DNA of 64,000 nt, taken from contig VCAZ01000283.1 of assembly GCA_005784505.1 (NCBI GenBank), positions 1 through 64,000 on the forward strand, written 5' to 3'. The stretch comes from Bagarius yarrelli. Its lineage: Eukaryota > Chordata > Actinopteri > Siluriformes > Sisoridae. Under the pieces are notes generated by a model that searched no databases, was not told the origin of the DNA, and saw nothing but the letters and a program-made list of their open reading frames with translations. Shown piece after piece: positions 11,073-23,715 of this stretch (its first letter is position 1; the number at the start of each line of letters is the position of its first letter). Position numbers and translations under genes: made by a program.

Positions 11073-12047
11073 TATACTTTACTATAGTTATATATACTTA
11101 GCCATAGCTGCCCAATAGGATGTGTGACTAACAGGTAAAGCAACCAATGACATTTAGTTTTGTGGCCCTTCATGTTAAGGGGCGCATCTCAAGGTGCCTT
11201 AAAGTAAAACTCCACCTAATTCATCTTGATATATCTTACAAGATCCGACTGGTCTTGTGAGAGATGTTACGATAAAAGATGCCCCCCTGCCACATTTAAA
11301 TCGTTTGTATGGCAACACTTTGGTTTCGGCTGAAAGACAAGAAAAGACACAATATGCAAAACACTGTAAAAAATGATATACCGCACGCCTCTGATAACAC
11401 CATCGATATTGTAACAGACGATGTGTGTAATATGGATGCGCGAGGCAGGATTTGAGCCGCACAATTAAATGCTTCACACACACAATAAACCTCACAACAC
11501 GTGTCGCTCGTTTGCTTAGCCAGGTGAGACGTGAAGCTGTTTTTTTTTTTTTACCGGAGTTCAACAGCTGTGGCGGTATTGACGTCCAAGCAGAAGCTAC
11601 AACTGCCACACGGGGCAAAAAAAAAGTTTTGCACAGTGTTTATATGTTGTTAATTACCGTATACAATTAATTAAAATAAAAGTTTAATTTCATAAACTAC
11701 AAGTTGGTTTTTAAATGCATTTTGTGTTTTTTAGTTGAATTAAAGATTTTTTTCTGTATTTCATCATTAGAAACTTAAAATCTCGTCTCGTCTCGTTCTC
11801 GTGAACTCAGTCTCGTGTCTTGGTCTCATCTTGTGGGATAAGTATCTCATCACATCCCTACTCAGCATGGATTAAATGAAGTTTTCATTTGGGGGCACTT
11901 AGATGCGCTCCTAACCCTAACCCTAGTGCCACAAAACTGGATGTCATTGGTTGCTTTACCTGTCAGTCATACGTCATATTGGGCGGGCCTTAGCCCTTTA
12001 AAGCGACTACGGCTAAGTAAACGTAACTATAGTAAGTACAGAGTATA
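11073..12047. mobile_element. Element with long terminal inverted repeats and hAT/ZBED-like relic
   Basis: The left arm (11073-11189) and the reverse complement of the right arm (11901-12047) share long identical words: actatagtta, cttagcc, acaggtaaagcaaccaatga, ttttgtggc and gcgcatct. The right arm carries about 30 extra bases. Between the arms, plus-strand codons near 11300-11333 read KSFVWQHFGFG, reminiscent of the N-terminal BED zinc finger of hAT transposases, and ctcgtctcgtctcgttctcgtg occurs near 11787. The interior is full of stops. Best call: a non-autonomous foldback element or a hAT relative with a decayed interior. Confidence 0.65.
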
Positions 12048-12119
12048 AACCAGATAGACTTTTATTTGTCAGTATATAAACGCAGTATACTTACGTCATT
12101 CTTTTTATTATATCTTTAA

Positions 12120-12770
12120 ACAGTGATTATTATTTTAAGAATAATAAACTATAAACATACTTTTATAAGGTTTAAAATTAAATATAATAACAGAACCCTA
12201 GAATAAACTTCTGTTTGGTCAAGAATGTTAAACAGCATCACAGTCTATCACAGCATCATTGCTGCTTCCTTAATAACGGGCCCCTCATCCGTCTGTCCCT
12301 ACAGTCAGGAGATAAAAGCATGCTCACGTTTCCCACAGTCCTCCTTTCTCCGAAAGCGTGAACACGACCTGCAATTTGCTCGTCTAATTAAGGGAAGTGT
12401 GAAGGAGAAGGGAAGCGGCGCTGCTTCCTGCTCAGACAGGGCTGGAATAAACCTGTCAGAGGGCTGAAGAGCTACACGGAGACAAAGCAGCAGCTGAATT
12501 ATTCATCGAGCTTTTTACTAAAGGAAAAAAACGGCATCCCTCTTCTTCCTCTTTCTGACCTTGACGTCCTCCAGTTGAGGTCCTGCAGCAGGCTGTCGTT
12601 AACACGCCACACACGCAGCATCTCCTGCAGCATTCCAGAAAGAACCGGACTTGAAAAAACCCTGCACAAGAAGATCATCGAGCAGTTAATCAGTTTTCAC
12701 ACCCAATGAGTTTAAAGCTAAAGGCCAGAGCAGCGGCTTCCTGTTCAAAACCTGACTGAGATGCTGAAGG
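12120..12770. other. Unique intergenic stretch, possible conserved non-coding sequence
   Basis: The 12280-12700 interval is free of recognised repeats and has a more balanced base composition than its surroundings. It includes homeobox-core words (tctaattaag near 12384). The open frame across it has no recognisable protein. It could be a regulatory element of a neighbouring gene, but that is only an inference. Confidence 0.3.
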
Positions 12771-12774
12771 ATCA

Positions 12775-13830
12775 TCACCACACAACATACATCTCCTGCT
12801 ACACAACATCTGCAACACAACTTACATTACCTGCTCTACAACATACATCACCTGCTCTACAACATACATCTCCTGCTACACAACATACATCTGCAACACA
12901 ACCTACATCACCTGCTCGACAACATACATCTCCTGATAGACAACATACATCTCCTGATAGACAACATACATCTCCTGCTACACAATATACATTTCTTGTT
13001 TCACAATATATATCTGCTACACAACGCACCTCTCCTGCTACACAATATACATTTCCTGCTACACAACGCACATCTCCTGCTACCCAAACATACACCTTAT
13101 ACTACACAATAAACTACACAACATACATCTCATACACAACATAAACCATGTATACTACACAAAATCCATTTAATACACAATATACACCATATACTACACG
13201 AAAAACATATACTTAACAACATGCATCTCATACTACACAATATACTACACACCATACATCTTACACTACACAACATACTACACAACATGCATATCATACT
13301 ACACAATATAATACACACCATACACCTCATACTACACAATATACTACACAACATACATCTCATACACAACATAAACCATGTATACTACACAAAATCCCTA
13401 TAATACACAATATACACCTCATGCTACACAATGTACTAAACAACATGCATTTCATACTACACAATAATACTACACACCATACATCTCACACTACACAATA
13501 TACTACAAAACATACATATCATACTAGACAACATACATCACAAACTACACAATATACTACACACCATACATCTCACACTACGCAATATACTACACAACAT
13601 ACATCTCATACTACACAATATATACTACATAACACACAAACATACATCTCATACTACACAACATGCATCTCATACTACACAATATTCTACACACCATACA
13701 TCTCACACTATGCAATATACTACACAACATACATCTCATACTATAAAATACACTACACAACATAAACCATAGACTACATGAAAAAAATCCTATACTACAC
13801 AACATACATCTTGTACAAGTTATGCTACAC
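12775..13830. repeat. Minisatellite of ACAACATACATCTC-type units
   Basis: More than a kilobase of imperfect tandem units is built from acaacatacatctc, ctgctacacaac and atactacacaat words. The first part uses cctgctacacaac variants; the rest uses catactacacaatatactac variants with 20-35 base periods. The many apparent short proteins rich in HTS, YTT or CML are translations of the repeat. Confidence 0.9.
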
Positions 13831-13921
13831 AACTTTTAAATAAATCTCGGCGACACAAGTAATAAAAAGTTACTTTTTACATAAAGACGTGAAATTAACT
13901 TCACTCCATCAGTTAATAAGT

Positions 13922-14176
13922 GGTGGGAAGTGGTGGCTCACGGTTAAGGTGTTGGCCTACCAACCTGAAAACTGTGGGTTCGATTCCCGGCTTCACCAAG
14001 CCACCACCCTTGGGCCCCTGAGCAAGGCCCTTAATCCCTAATTGCTCAGTTGTATAAAAGAGATAAACGTAAGTCACTCTGGATAAGGACGTCTGCCAAA
14101 TGCTGCAAATGTAATAAATTGGATTGGATTGAATTGAATTAGATTAGATTAGATTAGATTAGATTAGATTAGATTA
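13922..14176 (+). repeat. V-SINE-like SINE, full length, with (ATTAG)n tail
   Basis: This is the best-preserved copy. It has head gtggctcacggttaaggtgttgg, B-box-like gggttcgattcccgg, body cacccttgggcccctgagcaaggccc, ctaattgctcagttgtataaaagag, and 3' core gtcactctggataaggacgtctgccaaatgc. A ggattggattgaattg and attagattag run follows. The core matches the conserved domain of V-SINEs as I remember it. Confidence 0.85.
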
Positions 14177-14578
14177 ATCAACCCAAACTAAATTATCATC
14201 AGTAACAACACAAACAGTTAGAATCCCGGTTCTGATTGGTCAGACGTTTTGCATTCCTCTCTCTTTTAGTGATGCTGTGACACACATTTGGATCTGATCT
14301 CCGAGTGTCCCACGTGATGCATGGAAACCCCGCTGGTTCTGGTTTTTCAGACGTGTTAGTGTTGTGTTGTGGTAGCAATCTGATTGGATTAAGTTGAATA
14401 AAGGCATTTTTCAGGTTGTCAGCAGCGTCAGTCGCTGAGCCACGTTGTGTATTGTGCTGAGAAACAGAGCTGCAGATCTCCATCGCATCAGCAAACAGTT
14501 GACAATAGAGACACAGCAAGTGACTCACGCCTGTCACCACCAGCTATGAGCAGGAAAAAACCCGTCTCGCCTGCTCTA

Positions 14579-14625
<47 letters not shown>

Positions 14626-14984
14626 TATACACACTCCAGGTAAAAATTACACAAACACACACAGTTTACACAATGGATCTCAGTTTAGAAAACAGGGGTC
14701 AGAGAGCAGCAATGACTCTGCTCAGGGGCCCGAAAGTGGGGTTTTGAACCCTAGTGGTTAGTGTGTTTGATATTTGATCAAAAGATTGCACGTTCAAATT
14801 CCAAGATTAAGTCTTATTCAGGTCAGGATTAGCATTAACATTAGGATTAGTATAGTATAGGTCAAATTCAGGTCAGATTTAGGTCAGGTTTGGGACAGAG
14901 TTGGGTTGGGTTCAACTTAGGACTGAGTGAGAAGCAGGATAACATTCAAACTTTACTTCACACCAGGTGTTAGACACAACTCAG
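14177..14984. other. Intergenic with (CA)n run
   Basis: Unique-looking sequence to 14575, then a CA run (14580-14621), then a possible SINE scrap near 14720-14770. No gene was seen. Confidence 0.55.
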
Positions 14985-15755
14985 GGATTAAAGAGTTGGT
15001 CTGCTGATCTGATAGTCATGGGTTCAATTCCCAGGGCTAGCAAGCTGCTCCTGCTGGGCCCTTAACGCGCAGGTTTAGAAATGTGATAAATGTCTGATAA
15101 ATTACAGAAATATAAAAACACAAAAGCCCTCTTGTGGTGGAAATCCATTTATTTGGTGTCTTCTATCATGGAGACATCTTTAATACACATTCTGAATAAT
15201 TTCTTTACACATATTTGAGCTCATTGTAATACACACTGTGCAGACTGATCTGGTGTAAACAGATGTTTATGAGGTCAGTAATGGGGAGGTGTATACGGAT
15301 GGTTGGAGCTCACTGGCTAAGGTGTTGGTATGCTAATCAGAAGATCGTGGGTTTGATTCCCAGCACCACTAAGCTGACCCTTTGCAAGGCCCTGAACCCT
15401 TTGTGGCATGAATAAGATGAATATGTATAGAGACGTCTATCTAGTTCACATTCCTGCTACTGCTATTCTCTTTTACTGCCCCACCAGGTGGTTTCTACCT
15501 GGTACAGCAACATTATAAAGAAAGTGAGGTTGGATTTAGGTTGAATTTATGTAAACTATGATTAACCCATATAAAACAGAGGTCGTATCCCAGTGTATCG
15601 GATATTTATCGTATTTTACATTTACAGCATATGTCCCGTCCAAACTTACATTTATCTCAATTGGAGGTTGAGGGCCCACAGTGGTGGCTTGGTGGAGATG
15701 GGAATCGAACCCACAACTTTTGGGTTGGTAGTGCAGAAAGCCACCACTTCCCCCT
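14985..15755. repeat. Three SINE fragments
   Basis: Plus-strand heads lie at 14985-15080 and 15300-15415 (gtgggtttgattcccagcaccacta). A minus-strand copy lies at 15608-15755 (tgggaatcgaacccacaac, then ccaccacttcccc). All belong to the V-SINE-like family. The sequence between them shows nothing else. Confidence 0.75.
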
Positions 15756-16384
15756 TATAAAAGTGTCTGGAATCATGGATGGATTAGATCAGACTCACAG
15801 CCTGAAATGTATTAGTCTGTTTTTAATGATTAAAAATGACCTATAATTCTAGTTAGATTTTATTCCCACTATTATCGACTTCATATCAAATCATATCATA
15901 TCATATATCATATCATATCCTGATTCCCCTTCATTACCGTGTGGAATCCGATCTAAACCACAAGATTTAAGAGACACAAGTTTCACCCCAAGACTTTAAT
16001 AGCAGGTTTTGGTTAAATAAATGTCTCTAATCGCTCGTTATCAGCTCCGTCTCATCAGTGAGCAATAAAACTGACAAACACACACACACAGATAAACATC
16101 TGGAGCTAAGTGGATTTGTGCCAACAGTGCGTCCTCAGAGCAAGGGTCATCCTTTACGACTGTTTATGAATCTCTGTGAAGAAGAAGTCCTCATGGACGG
16201 GTGGAGAAGTTATTCTGTATGGCATCGAATGGAAGCAGTAAAACAGTTATAAACAGTTATATATATCATTTATCTTATCATGGAGTGGAACTTGAACCTC
16301 AGCTGTAACTGCATGATTGTGGAGCTGAGTGGATGGTACAAATTTGGCTATAAGTAATAAGCTATGACGGGCTTCAGCAGGGCA
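15756..16384. other. Intergenic, no gene seen
   Basis: Spacer with an atcatatcat run near 15887-15917 and a short CA run near 16076. No conserved coding segment was recognised. Confidence 0.5.
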
Positions 16385-17402
16385 AGTGGTAGCTTAGACT
16401 TTACTTCCCAGTACCACCAAGTTGCCACTGCTGGGCCCCCTGAGCAAGGCCCTTAGCACTTAACTCCTCAGAGCTACAGATGAGATGAATATAAGTCACT
16501 CTGGATGAAGAATTTCTGTCAAATGTAAAGGAAATATAGGAACATCTGTACAGCTGCAAATTCATTCAAAGATCCAGTCAGATGATCGAGTCACTGTATA
16601 AAAATTAAAAGTTGCTTTTCGAGTTCAAGCATCACAATAATAATTAAAAAATGGGATTTTTTGGTCACATTGATTCGATATTTAAATAAAATTATTCTTT
16701 ATTATACTTGACTTTTATTTATTCCCTAATTCGGGGTTACAGGGATCTGCTGGAGTCTATTCCAGCCGTCTCTAAAATGTGAAAGGCAAGAGAGGGACAC
16801 CCTAGACAGGTCGCCAGTCCATCACGGGTCCACACACACACACACACACACACCACACACTTACACTTACTAGATTACATTTCCAGCATTTGGCAGACGT
16901 CCTCATTCAGAGCGACTTACATTTATCACGTTTAAACAACTGAGCAATTGTGGGTTAAGGGCCTTGCTCAGGGGAATTGAACCCATGTTCATTCACTGTG
17001 CTACCACTTCCCACAAAACTTTATTTTTCTTTACATTTGGCAGACGCCCTTCTCCAGAGCAACTTACATAATTCCCTGTTTTACAACTGAGGGTTAAGGG
17101 CCTTGCTAAGGGGACAGGCGGTGGTGGCTTGCTGGTGCTGGGAATTGAACCCGGGCCTTCAGGTTGGTAGTACAACAGCTTAACCACTACCACCCCCCTT
17201 ATTTACTTCTATGAGCAATTTAGGATCACCGGTCAACTGGTTAAGCATGGTGGCTTACTGGTTAGCACTGCATGAAGGGGTTGGGCAGGGTTCGATTCCT
17301 GGGAAGAGGTCTTGCTGTGTGGAGTTTGCATGTTCTCCCTATGTTTGTGTGTGTTTATTCCGGGTTCTCCGATTCCCTCCCACAGTCCAAAAACATGTAT
17401 AC
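16385..17402. repeat. Cluster of five retrotransposed repeats
   Basis: In order: V-SINE-like plus strand (16385-16540); 3' part of the GGATGG-type repeat, minus strand (16715-16850, ttccctaattcggggttacagg); V-SINE-like minus (16870-17010); V-SINE-like minus (17030-17195); and the 5' part of the GGATGG-type repeat, plus (17240-17402, gtttgcatgttctccctatg). The nested packing shows this intergenic zone tolerates insertions. Confidence 0.8.
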
Positions 17403-17739
17403 TTGACTTAATCTACAGAGGAGTTAAAGTCTATCTGCTCTGTTCTCGGTAAGTCTTATTGTAATACTTATACTCCTTTGATTGAGTATAGTACAAAATA
17501 AAACTAGCCAAATTCTTAAAGTTTATTACTTTTACATGTAAAGAATAAGTCTAAAGAAGTCTTAAAATGGTTTACTCACAAGTCCACCACTAGAACCTTG
17601 ATCTTAGTTACTCATGACAGGAAGTCGATAAGGGACCTTTTTTTAGTAACGGATTGATGTCATTATTTGTGTTTACTTTAGCAAACTTTAACTTTAGTAA
17701 CTTAAACTGTAACTTTACTTTTAGTCTTTAGCTCTGTGT

Positions 17740-17890
17740 GTGTTCTGTTCAGTGGCTCTTTGTTTTTTGGTGGTTTTGTTGTGTAATTCTATGTTTTGTG
17801 TAGCACCATGGGGTCCTCACTGTGTACTGCGTCTGCTATATACGGTTGATTGAAATGACAATAAACCTTCTTGAACTTGACTTGACCCAT
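17740..17890 (+). repeat. Retrotransposon 3' tail just upstream of unc93a
   Basis: The sequence gtaattctatgttttgtgtagcaccatg and the end gaaatgacaataaaccttcttg match the fragment at 3780-3900. It ends about 100 bases before the unc93a start codon, so it may lie in or near the unc93a promoter or 5' UTR. Confidence 0.55.
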
Positions 17891-17990
17891 AACATAACTG
17901 TTGTGTAAGAAAAAAAAAAAAAAGGACCAAAGTGCAAAGTTTCCACTGAGCTGAAATTCTGACATTTGGAAGCGTCCAACCTGCTACAAA

Positions 17991-18272
17991 ATGATAAGTC
18001 GGAATACTAAAAATGTGTTGGTGGTGTCTTTCGGATTTTTGTCCTTGTTTACGGCATACGGAGGACTGCAGAGTCTCCAGGTGAGCGCCTTTTCTTTTTC
18101 TGACACCTTACTATAGTAACAGCTCCGACACGTAAGAGTGCTAGAAAGAGAGGGACAGAAACATAATAAAAGACAATCAAAGACAAAAAACTGCGATCAT
18201 GGTGAATTTTTATGTACAGTGCCAAAACAAACAGACAGGTCAACAGAAAGAAAGTTATAGAAGAAGAAATGT

Positions 18273-18303
<31 letters not shown>

Positions 18304-18756
18304 TAGAAAGATTAATGTAGAGACAGGCAAACAAACAGAGAGAGACAGACAGACAGACAGATAGATAGGCAGGCAGGCTGAGAGAGAGACAACAATGAAC
18401 GGGCAGACTGAGAGTAAAACATACCGATACATTAACAGAGAGAGAGCGGAGGGAGACGAAAGATAGACTGATTGACAGTGTGAGAGGAAGTTACAAACAA
18501 AGGAAAGAAAATAAGTGCTAACATAGTTCATTTTTACATGCAGTGTGTACAGTGGCAGGTCTGTCTCACAGACAGATAGACAGACAAATCAATAGACAGA
18601 ACAGCACACATGCAAAAAAAGAGAGAAAGAAAGAGAAAGACAGACTTAACGATAGATAGGCAGGCAGACAGACAGATAAATGAGAGAAAAAAAAGAGAGA
18701 CAGAGGGGAGAGAGAGCGCGACAGAAGAAAAACCTGAAGAAGAACCTGATAGATAG

Positions 18757-18833
<77 letters not shown>

Positions 18834-18855
18834 GTACTAGACAGACAGACTACAC

Positions 18856-18914
<59 letters not shown>

Positions 18915-18921
18915 CATAGAG

Positions 18922-18969
<48 letters not shown>

Positions 18970-19002
18970 CGATAGATAACAGACATAATAGATAGACAGA
19001 AT

Positions 19003-19081
<79 letters not shown>

Positions 19082-19090
19082 CCAACAGAA

Positions 19091-19123
<33 letters not shown>

Positions 19124-19235
19124 CAAACACAGAAATAATAGATAGATAGATAGATAGATAGAGATAGATCAGATAGAAGATAGACATAGATAGATAATAG
19201 ACAAACAGAAAATCAAATAGATAGATTAGATAGAT

Positions 19236-19296
<61 letters not shown>

Positions 19297-22200
19297 GTAG
19301 ACAAACAGAAATAAATAAAAAAGCTATAGTGTTAAAAGAGTTTATAAGTGCATGTTGTCTGTTACACTGTGCATCACAGAGCAGTTTAAATGCAGAAGAT
19401 GGAATGGGCGTTATCTCTCTGAGCGTCATCTATGGAACCATCATTCTGTCCTCCATGTTTCTGCCCCCCATCATGATCAAGAACCTGGGCTGTAAATGGA
19501 CCATCTTCATCTCCATGGCCTGCTACATCAGCTATTCCTTTGGGAATCTCTTCCCTGGATGGTGAGGGGTTTCCCTACAAAACATGAATGAATAAACCAG
19601 TTGGATGGATGCCGCACGTGTTTATACAATCAAGAGCTAGGTGCAAAAGTGTGCACACCCCTAAAAAATAAAAAAGAGAAAGAAACATACGTTAAACACT
19701 AAACACGGTGTTTTTTTTTCATGATGGAGTGATTTATTACTTAGAAAGGAAATAATGTTAAATAAAATCTCTAGTTATTTAAAATCCATGAATTTCTTTT
19801 CTTTCTAACATTTTATACATGGGCAGCCTGTCACTAGGGGGCGCCAGACACAACTGCTTTTATATACTTTTTAATGTTTTTTTAATGAGATTCATAATGA
19901 TATATATTAAAGATATATATATGTTTAATTTTATGTACACGATTTCAATAAAGGACACATATTTTAAAAAATGTCTGCAGGCCGAGTCTGATCGCTACAT
20001 CCGCTGTTCTGGGTTTGGGAGGCTCTCCGCTTTGGTCTGCTAAATGCACATACCTCACCATCAGTGGAAACACACAGGCAGAGAAAGAAAACAAGAAAGG
20101 ACAGGACATCATAAACCAGTACTTTGGGATGTTCTTCCTCATTTTCCAGTCGTCTGCCGTGTGGGGAAACCTGATGTCATCGCTCATATTTAATCAAGAC
20201 TCCAACATAAGTATGGCTGAAAGGAAGCGTACAACAGATCTGACTGTGATGATGAGATTTACATGACACTGTATATAATAATAATAATAATAACAATAAT
20301 AATAATTATTATTATTATCTGTCTGGTGTCTAAGCCGAAATCCCTGAGGAAAGACTGCAGTTTTGTGGTGCTGCTCTGTGCAATGAGAACTTCACCACCA
20401 CAGGGAATTTTACTCGGCCGAAGCAAAACCTCGTCAGCATCCTGATGGGCTGCTACATTGGTAATCTGTTCTACTGCACATTTCAGTCGCATTTACACTG
20501 CAGATCTTACATCTTCTATTAAAACTAACCCGTATCTGATATCTGCAAATTAACAACCCAAGGTAGACGTACCGACAGGAAAAGGAAGTAACGGCGCAAT
20601 AATCATTGGAAAAATGGAAAAATGTAGCATTGATCACTGAAGTTATACATATTAAAACATTACAGCATTTAAGTGAACAAACATAATAGATATCAAAATA
20701 CACAGTTTAAAGTTATATAAATTGCACCAAAGTTGACGTCATGCACCACCATCGCTTATTCAGTGACATGTGAATATCTGATCTGTCTGATTATATGGCA
20801 GTATCCGATTCATTTTCTATTTATTCCCACATATGAGGCCTAAAAATAATTTAAAAGTATAAGAATCCATGTGCTTTTTTTCCCAGCTTAAACAATCGTG
20901 GGTCATATCCCATCGAAATTGGGTCACATGCGGTGTAAATGCAGCATTCCTGGAGTTTTTTTCTGCATTTCAACAGCCCCTTTTATCCAAAGCGACTTAC
21001 TTTTACCTCTTTATACAACCTGAGGCGTTAAAGTTTAGGGGCCTTGTTCAGGGGCCCAGGGTAGCAGCTTGGAGGTATTGGTTATTTAACTCTATATAAC
21101 CTTTATATTAACAACACTTTCTTTTTTTGTGGAAAATGGTAGCTCACTGGTTAAGGTGTTGGACTGCCACTTAAAAAATTGTGAAATTATTTCCCAGCCT
21201 TAATAAGATGACACCACTGGGCCCCTGGGCAAGGCCCTTAACCCTCGAATGCTCGGATAGATTCAAGAAAAATATATTCCATTATAAATGTAAGTCACTG
21301 GGGATTAGGGTGTCTGGCTAGAAATGGAAATAGAAATGTTTTCACGACACATACAGTCCAGTATGGAATAACTTTCTCTAACAGCTGCACTCATGTTCAA
21401 TGTGCAGGAATTTAAGAAAAACTGACATTAGCATATTTCCTACATTGTTGAAATGTTTTGTAAACCCCTGTGTCTCCTCTGTAGGTGTCGGGGTTCTGGC
21501 CATGATTCTTGTGGCAGCTTTTCTGGACAACATTGACGGAGAAGAAGCGAAGAGGTTTCGGAAAAACCGAGGCAACCAGAACTTCTGCAGTACTTTCTTG
21601 GCCACCTTCAGGCTGTTAGGAGATAAGCGGCTGTTGATGCTGATTCCTTTGACGATGTACAGCGGATTCGAGCAAAGCTTCCTGGCCGGTGAATACACCA
21701 AGGTGAGCAGATCTGAGGAAATGATTGCTTCTGAAATTTATCGTACGCTGAGGTTCTTAATGTAATATCAATGTCTTATTCTCTCACATATACTTTTTTT
21801 TTACAGCAGAGTGAAAATCTTTTCTATCTTAGTAAGTTCATAGTGCAGATAGCACCGATGGAGCAGGAAGGGTTAAGGGTCTTGCTTAAGGATCCAACAG
21901 TGGTTGGCCTCGAACCCAGGTCTTCCTGGTCTCCAAATCAGCCACTCAGTGCCTTAACCATTTGAGCCACCACTGCCCCCTAGGAAAAGGCATCATTCCC
22001 GGAAGGGGTGTTATACCGGGTGATGCGTGGTGAGAAAAGGAGCGAACCCCTATTCCACCTCCCTGTTCAGAGATCAGCTTAATATATGGTTCCTAATAGA
22101 GACCCATCAAACTGACATAAACAGTAGCTACATCGTAAATGAACTATTTTACCGGTACACTTGCTTTTCCATCGATATTATCAAATCAATGTTTTTTAGC

Positions 22201-23658
22201 GATGAGTTTAATATAAAATAAATAAGGACTTTGTAAGCCTATTAAAAGAAAGTCATTATTTGTCACGTTTACATTAAAACACACCAGCAAATGCACCGGC
22301 ACCTGCATTCACTGTTGCCCTCCGATGATTTCAGCTCAGGTCCCTTTTGGTCCCACCCCTCCTTTTTCTCTATTTCCCCCATTTCATATATAAAGACTAA
22401 AATGCCCCCCCAAAAAAATTGGTGTCTCCGCATATCTTATCACCGCATATATTTGGGGTCAGTGGAAAAGGTTAAGGGTCTTGCTCCTAAGGGCAGCCTG
22501 GCGGTGGTGGGGCTTGATCTGTTATCTTCTGGCCCTCCTTTAACAATTGAGCCGTCACTGTCCTACATCTTCAGTGTGAGACATTTGTTGGGACAACTGA
22601 AATATATTTAATACATTAGTCCCCAGACCTTTTTATTATTTTTTTATTTGTTTCTACAAAAACATTGCCTTTAGGTCTGAGCGTCTCTTTTCATATGAGC
22701 TTCATATCAAAAACAGCTGTGGAGTGAGACGTGACAGCTCACATACTATTTAAATGCCTAGTTAGGACGTCTTTCCAGACATTTGATCACCATTCTGGAC
22801 GTTTGACGTCTCAGCAGCACGAATGTAAAGTTGAATAATGTTCAACTTGGATGCGTTTTTCAAGAGTCATAAACTTTTAAGAGAGTAAGATTAATTGATG
22901 AAGGTGTGTGTGTGTGTGTGTGTGTGTGTGTTGCAGAATTACGTGACCTGCGCTTTGGGAATCCATTTTGTCGGCTTCGTGATGATCTGCTTCGGTGCTG
23001 TGAATTCGCTGAGCTCGTACATCGTCGGGAAGCTGGCGCAGTACACAGGGAGGATCGCCCTCTTCTGCTTAGGTACGAGTGTGTGTCGAGGACCGGTTCA
23101 GTGATGAGGCATTGAGCATAGACCTTTAGAGAGTGAAAGACTGGAAGGCAGAAATAATCAAATAATGTCAAACAGAGGGAAGGACACAGAGAGGGACGAT
23201 TAAAAAAAAAGACCGAAATAGGGAGACAGGCAAAAAAAGTGACAACCAAAGAGAAATAGAGACAGAAAAAAAGAGAAAGAGTAACAGGCAGACAGAGAGA
23301 AAGAGAGTGAGACAGCAGGATAAAAAGAGAGACAAATATTAAAATTCAGACAAAGAGACAACCAAAGAGAGACAGACAGATATAAAAACAGAGACAAAAA
23401 AATAGATGGTCTTCCGATTTGTCCGACAGATAAATAGAAAAGCTATTTAAAGCAGACAAATAAAAAAAAGACAGACAAGGCCAGAGAGACAGAGAGGTAT
23501 CAAGAGAGACAGACAAAGACAAAAAAGACAAACAAAGAGAGACAGACAGACATAGAAACAGACAGAGAGAAAAAGACAGAAAAAGAAAGACAGGCTGACA
23601 GAATGATAGACGGACTGGGGTTCTGGTATTTTTTTGTTCATTTTAAATACATTTTTTA

Positions 23659-23715
<57 letters not shown>

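Noticed and set aside
12775..13830. Tandem arrays considered as a CRISPR-like repeat-spacer structure
   Set aside because: Units are imperfect throughout with no unique spacers, and the DNA is vertebrate.
13940..14000. tRNA gene suggested by B-box-like words in many repeats
   Set aside because: The heads lack a foldable cloverleaf and anticodon arm and are always followed by the SINE body and core, so these are SINEs, not tRNA genes.
18566..19304. Long minus-strand YLSIYLSI proteins in unc93a intron 1
   Set aside because: Pure GATA repeat translation inside an intron of a real gene on the other strand.
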